Both the position numbers and the translations under genes were made by a program. Positions 38,087 through 42,002 of a stretch of DNA of 42,002 nt are shown in pieces. The stretch comes from Cytidiella melzeri. Lineage: Eukaryota > Basidiomycota > Agaricomycetes > Polyporales > Irpicaceae. Numbering within the stretch: position 1 is the stretch's first letter; every line of letters begins with the position of its first letter. The stretch lies in contig JABYQR010000376.1 in assembly GCA_022592445.1 (NCBI GenBank), positions 1 through 42,002 on the forward strand, in the 5' to 3' direction. The notes below the pieces were generated by a model. That model was not told the DNA's origin, did not search any database, and saw only the letters and a program-made list of their open reading frames with translations.

Positions 38087-40768
38087 TTAGTGAGTGTTTA
38101 GATCAATTAGACCTAATCTCCCACTGAAGTATGATTGCTTCTGAAATGCCAATGACTTTGTCATGATATCAGCAATCTGTTCTTCAGTTGGAACAGCATA
38201 TAGTTCGGCATTCTTATTTTCGACAAACTCTCTAACATAATGATATCGGATGTCAATATGCTTTGAGCGTGACTCTATCTTTGGATTCTTGGTGAAGTAA
38301 ATAGCACCATGATTATCACAGCATAGAATGGTAGGCTCTTGCTGTTTTAAATCCAATTCTTTGAGCACGGTGCGCAACCAATAACATTGTTTGGAAGTTT
38401 CGCACAAGGCCATGTATTCTGATTCCATTGATGATAGAGCAACGGTTTTCTGCTTTTTTGAAGTCCAGGAAATTGCTCCTTCAGCCAAAAGAAATACATA
38501 TCCTGTTGTTGAATGTCTATCGTCTTTATTCTCAGCCCAGTCTGCATCCGAATAACCAATAATACCAGCATTACTTGATCCATTATACTTGATTGCATAG
38601 GACTGCGTTCCAAGCAAATATCTCAGTATATATTTAGCTGATTTATAATGGTGGTCAGTTGGATTTGACATGTACTGTGAAAGACGTATGACTGCATATG
38701 AAATGTCTGGTCTAGTACCAATCATAACATATATAAGCGTGCCAATTAACGCTTGATACTGTCTCAGTAAACCAGAATCTGCTTTGTAGTCAGAATCTGC
38801 CTTCTGTAGTACAGCACCTGAAGGTAATGGTGTCCGAGCAGGATTAGCATTTGCCATATTAAATCGTTTTAAAGCCTCTTGAATATACGACTCTTGGTCA
38901 AGTAGAATCGTTTTAGCTTTACGATCTCTCTGCACACGCATGCCTAGAATAAGCTTAGCTTCTCCTAAGTCACGCATCTCATAGCGATCCATAAGATTTT
39001 TCTTAAGTGCAGACATAGCAAGTTTACTATTTCCTATCGGAAATATATCGTCAACATATAGAATGAGAATTAAATTCCCCCCTTGTTGCCGATACACGTA
39101 AACACCAGCATCTGAATGAATCCGGTCAAAGCCTAATTCTATCAGAGTATTATGAATTTTGATATTCCATGTTCGTGAAGCTTGTTTAAGTCCATAAATG
39201 GCTTTCTTAAGCAAACAAACATGGTTCTCCGTTCCCTTCTCCACGAAACCTTCTGGTTGTTCCATATAGATTTCTTCATCCAGTTCGCCGTAAAGGAAAG
39301 CTGTTTTCACATCCAATGCCTCGATTTCCCAATCTTCGAGTGCAGCTATAGCTAGTAGCATGCGTATGGATCCAAAACGTGCGACTGGTGAGAAAGTTTC
39401 TTGATAATCAATTCCTTCAACTTGGGTGAATCCTTTTGCAACAAGACGCGCTTTATATTGACCATCAGATTTTATGGTGAAGACCCATTTGCATTTCACA
39501 ATTTTGCGTGATGCGTCTGGTCGTCGTACAAGCGTCCAAGTTTTATTCTTCATTTGAGAATCAATTTCGTCTTGTGCAGCAGCAAACCATTGATCCCGAT
39601 CATCTCTTTTCATTGCCTGCTTCCACGTTTGTGGATATTCATTGATTGAATAAGCAGTAATTGAATTAAGAGTCTCGTCATCAATTTCTGCAGAATCATC
39701 ATCATCAGTTAAGCCTCCTGATAGAGTTTGATGTTCTGGACCCGGTTCAACGGAAGGTGATCTCGAGGGTTGACGTGATGACGTTCCTGATCGCAAAGGT
39801 ATCCGTAATCTGGATGGCCCTGCAACCGGAGATCTCGCACGTGTTCTCGAGTTCCATTCAGCTCTCAAACGAAGCTCATTTTGTTCTTCCTTTTTGTCCT
39901 TAGCCACTTGCTTTTCTAAAGCTTTCTGCATATCCACCGGCCGCATGGAAAGTTTAGGATTTTTTCCAGCAGTTGAACGTTTGTTCTGGTTGATAGGTGG
40001 TGGCAAAGGTGGTTTAGGCTTAGGTCCTCGTTTGATTTGTGGTTGTGGTTCTTTGTCAAGAACTGGAGCTGAAGGGAATTGCTGCTGTTGTCGAGAAGGA
40101 TGAGTAGGTGCTTGGTGCTCTGGATGATCATCATCTCCATCATCAGAATCTTGGTGACCTTGTTCATCATTCTCTTCAAAAGGTGAAAAATTATCGTGTG
40201 GAGGAACAGTGTTATTATCACTGTTATCACCGACTAAAGGTTGTTTGGAAGGAGTAATATCTTTACGATACGGGAAATGAGTCTCGTCAAATACTGCATC
40301 GCGAGCAATGACGATTCGCTGTTTATCCCAGAACCGGTAACCCTTTACACCCGGTTCATATCCAACGAATATCATAGGAGTTGCTTTTGGTGACAACTTG
40401 TTCTGACGACTCTTGATCGGTACATGGACGTATGCACGACATCCAAATACACGAAGCATCGAGATATCTGGTTCTATACCCAGAAAACTCTCTATAGGTG
40501 TCTGCCAGTTTAATCGTACATTAGGTAGACGGTTATTTAAATATACCGCTGCTTCGCAAGTAAGCTTCCAGAAACCATTTGATAACCCAGCTTGCTGACG
40601 CAATGCTTCGGCTTTATATTTTATGGTCTGTTGCCATCGCTCAGCTCTACCATTTTGTTGTGGAGTATACGGTACAGACATTTGTAGTTCTATTCCGTGT
40701 TCCTTCAGATAATCCTTGAACTCATTATTAATGAACTCTGTTCCACCATCACATCTGAACTTCTTCAT
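38087..40768 (-). CDS. copia-2 Pol: integrase C-part, reverse transcriptase, RNase H
   Basis: 893 open codons. The integrase core carries D-G-G-T-E-F (second Asp) and N-G-R-A-E-R (Glu), followed by the copia linker rich in Pro, Gln and Asp. RT begins at about 39650 (W-K-Q-A-M, K-C-K-W-V-F, L-D-V-K-T-A-F-L) and has an intact Y-V-D-D box at about 39046-39060. RNase H follows with Y-S-D-A-D-W, S-S-M-E-S-E-Y-M-A and D-I-R-Y-H. It ends at TAA 38087-38089. The ATG at 40766-40768 is internal; the domain starts upstream in another frame after a frameshift near 40790. It is the only pol in the window with a complete RT active site. Confidence 0.92.
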   Translation of the reverse strand: MKKFRCDGGTEFINNEFKDYLKEHGIELQMSVPYTPQQNGRAERWQQTIKYKAEALRQQAGLSNGFWKLTCEAAVYLNNRLPNVRLNWQTPIESFLGIEPDISMLRVFGCRAYVHVPIKSRQNKLSPKATPMIFVGYEPGVKGYRFWDKQRIVIARDAVFDETHFPYRKDITPSKQPLVGDNSDNNTVPPHDNFSPFEENDEQGHQDSDDGDDDHPEHQAPTHPSRQQQQFPSAPVLDKEPQPQIKRGPKPKPPLPPPINQNKRSTAGKNPKLSMRPVDMQKALEKQVAKDKKEEQNELRLRAEWNSRTRARSPVAGPSRLRIPLRSGTSSRQPSRSPSVEPGPEHQTLSGGLTDDDDSAEIDDETLNSITAYSINEYPQTWKQAMKRDDRDQWFAAAQDEIDSQMKNKTWTLVRRPDASRKIVKCKWVFTIKSDGQYKARLVAKGFTQVEGIDYQETFSPVARFGSIRMLLAIAALEDWEIEALDVKTAFLYGELDEEIYMEQPEGFVEKGTENHVCLLKKAIYGLKQASRTWNIKIHNTLIELGFDRIHSDAGVYVYRQQGGNLILILYVDDIFPIGNSKLAMSALKKNLMDRYEMRDLGEAKLILGMRVQRDRKAKTILLDQESYIQEALKRFNMANANPARTPLPSGAVLQKADSDYKADSGLLRQYQALIGTLIYVMIGTRPDISYAVIRLSQYMSNPTDHHYKSAKYILRYLLGTQSYAIKYNGSSNAGIIGYSDADWAENKDDRHSTTGYVFLLAEGAISWTSKKQKTVALSSMESEYMALCETSKQCYWLRTVLKELDLKQQEPTILCCDNHGAIYFTKNPKIESRSKHIDIRYHYVREFVENKNAELYAVPTEEQIADIMTKSLAFQKQSYFSGRLGLIDLNTH

Positions 40769-42002
40769 CTTCTTTCCTGTTTGGTTTTCGGCCCATGACT
40801 GTATTCTTTGAATCTTGTGAACGCTTCATCTTTGTGCTTGAGATAATAGAGCATCCCATGACTAGAAGCATCATCAAGACAAGTCATACCGTATTTGTAA
40901 CCATCAATAGAAGTTGTAGAATATTCAATGAGATCGGAATGAGTTAATTCAAGGACTTCTGTAGCTCTCGACATAGATGGTGGAAATGGTTGTCTCTTTC
41001 CTTTTCCAACTTGACATCCGTGACAAGGAGAAATTGTCGATGGAATAGGAATCTTTTCTTTTAATCCCTTTGTTCCTTGTGAAGATTTTCGACAATCTTA
41101 TTCCCTGGGTGTCCTAGTCGATTATGCCACAACGTATAATCATTACGACTAACTTTATTAATTGAGTCTATCTTCCTGACTAGACGTCCTTTAATCCAAT
41201 AAAGTCCGGCATGATCAGGTTGACCATTTATAATCTCTTTCCTTCATTATAAATTGTCCATCCTTTCGATGTAACACTGCTAGTGCATCCTAGTTGCAGT
41301 GCTCTAGAAGGAGAAAAGAATCTTGTAGTCGCATCTGGTATATAGAGGACATTGTTCAAAGTTGTGCGATGTATTTTATCTTTCACAAGGATCGTGTCAA
41401 TTACAACCGTTCCTTTTCCCAATATTTTGACAGTCATATCTTTACCTGCTACAGAGCATGTACCTGCTACTGTTGCTGGTTGATACGAGATAAAGTCGTC
41501 AATTTCATTGGTAATGTGACTAGTAGCACCACTGTCGATGAGCCATTCAACGCTTTCAGTCTCACACGTGGAATAAAGAGAAACGTTGATGATTTCATTA
41601 TCATGCTCGAAGACAGGTTTGGTATCTACTTGAAGATTATTTACAGTCGCTTTGTCTTTGCCTTTGCCTTTGGACTTCTTTCGTTGTCCTCCTTTCTTTC
41701 CTTTATTCTCCTTGTTACCCTGCTTGTTGTTGGTAGAAGATCCTTGCTGATTATTTCCATTACCGCGAGACTTGTTCTGGTTAGGTTTCCCTTTATCCCA
41801 TGCTGACTCGTAGTATGGCTAGAAAGCCCACACTTCTTGCATTTTTCCTTCGGTAAACGCGTGGTCTGCGTAATCTGATTCGCATTTTCACTGTTTGAAC
41901 CCTTTCGACGTAACTCTTCCGCAAGTATCTTGGGGATGAGCGTGTCAAACTTGATTTCTTCGGGTTTGCAACAGTGCCAATGTATGCAGAAATGGCGGTT
42001 TC
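40769..42002 (-). pseudogene. copia-2 gag end, protease, integrase N-part
   Basis: Read from the right edge: gag helices (beyond 41870), a zinc knuckle at 41800-41841 (C-X2-C-X4-H-X4-H, last residue His), a Lys/Gly/Asn-rich basic segment (41790-41640), protease W-L-I-D-S-G-A-T-S-H-I-T with Asp at about 41534-41536, a pre-integrase motif L-W-H-N-R-L-G-H-P near 41130, C-H-G-C near 41020, and the first integrase Asp (H-S-D-L-I-E, about 40930). Frame breaks at about 41232 and about 40790 and a TAA at 41061-41063 interrupt it. The layout closely parallels copia-3. Confidence 0.8.

Larger units (their letters stand above)
37545..42002 (-). mobile_element. copia-2: Ty1/copia element, 5' end outside the window
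   Basis: On the minus strand from the right edge: gag end with zinc knuckle, protease, pre-integrase, integrase, RT, RNase H, 3' LTR. It is the best-preserved element here, with all visible integrase and RT catalytic residues present, but it has at least three frame breaks (about 40790, 41062 and 41232). Its base composition is more AT-rich than the gypsy elements. It sits just past the Ulp1 C-terminal half. Confidence 0.88.

Noticed and set aside
41294..41806. Plus-strand reading frame with long hydrophobic runs over copia-2
   Set aside because: It lies antisense to the copia-2 basic gag tail, protease and start of the pre-integrase region. The Lys/Gly-rich codons read as Phe/Leu/Ser on the other strand, so it is a shadow.

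Overview
The window is a transposon graveyard from a filamentous fungal genome, most likely a basidiomycete. It holds Ty3/gypsy elements with integrase-linked chromodomains, Ty1/copia elements, and one host-type gene of the Ulp1 (C48 cysteine peptidase) family of the kind expanded in mushrooms and relatives. I saw no bacterial genes, rRNA, tRNA or CRISPR. Species cannot be named from this sequence.

Layout. 1-597: unassigned, possibly the edge of another element. 598-1748: 5' end of a minus-strand gypsy element (gypsy-3, LTR 1513-1748). 1749-2564: gag fragment of a second gypsy family (gypsy-2, insertion 'Y'). 2565-14185: a complete but decayed 11.6 kb element (gypsy-1) with 463-bp LTRs and a CCACG target duplication, inserted into gypsy-2 Y. 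14186-21746: the rest of a gypsy-2 copy (copy A: protease, RT, integrase, a long third ORF, 3' LTR). 21747-22604: N-terminal half of the Ulp1-like gene, minus strand. 23062-23916: gag/protease scrap of a copia element (copia-3). 23917-27949: copia-1, cut off inside RT. 27950-37127: gypsy-2 copy B, minus strand, with its 5' LTR but no 3' end. 37128-37540: C-terminal half of the Ulp1-like gene, plus strand. 37545-42002: 3' LTR and pol/gag of copia-2, minus strand, running off the window.

The main finding is structural. Bases 14268-20059 and 27950-33741 are inverted copies. Positions always sum to 48009, so there are no net indels, and I found only three substitutions. Just outside the left end of arm A the two gypsy-2 copies differ by about 7%. 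The 3' LTR of copy A and the 5' LTR of copy B are flanked by the same 5-bp target duplication (GATGC). The two Ulp1 halves abut those same sites and rejoin in frame when the element is subtracted. So one gypsy-2 insertion ('X') in a Ulp1 gene was torn apart by an inversion coupled to an inverted duplication, sealed at the copia-1 end by a 5-nt microhomology (TTTGT). An assembly flip between the arms must be excluded.

The gypsy elements are dead in a patterned way. Nearly all in-frame stops are TGA where CGA (Arg) is likely ancestral, and catalytic aspartates have become asparagine at CpG sites. This fits methyl-CpG deamination. Other points of interest are the long third ORFs in the env position of both gypsy families, five perfect ATGACTCAT (Gcn4/AP-1 type) sites upstream of the TATA box in the copia-2 LTR, and zinc knuckles ending in His in three families.
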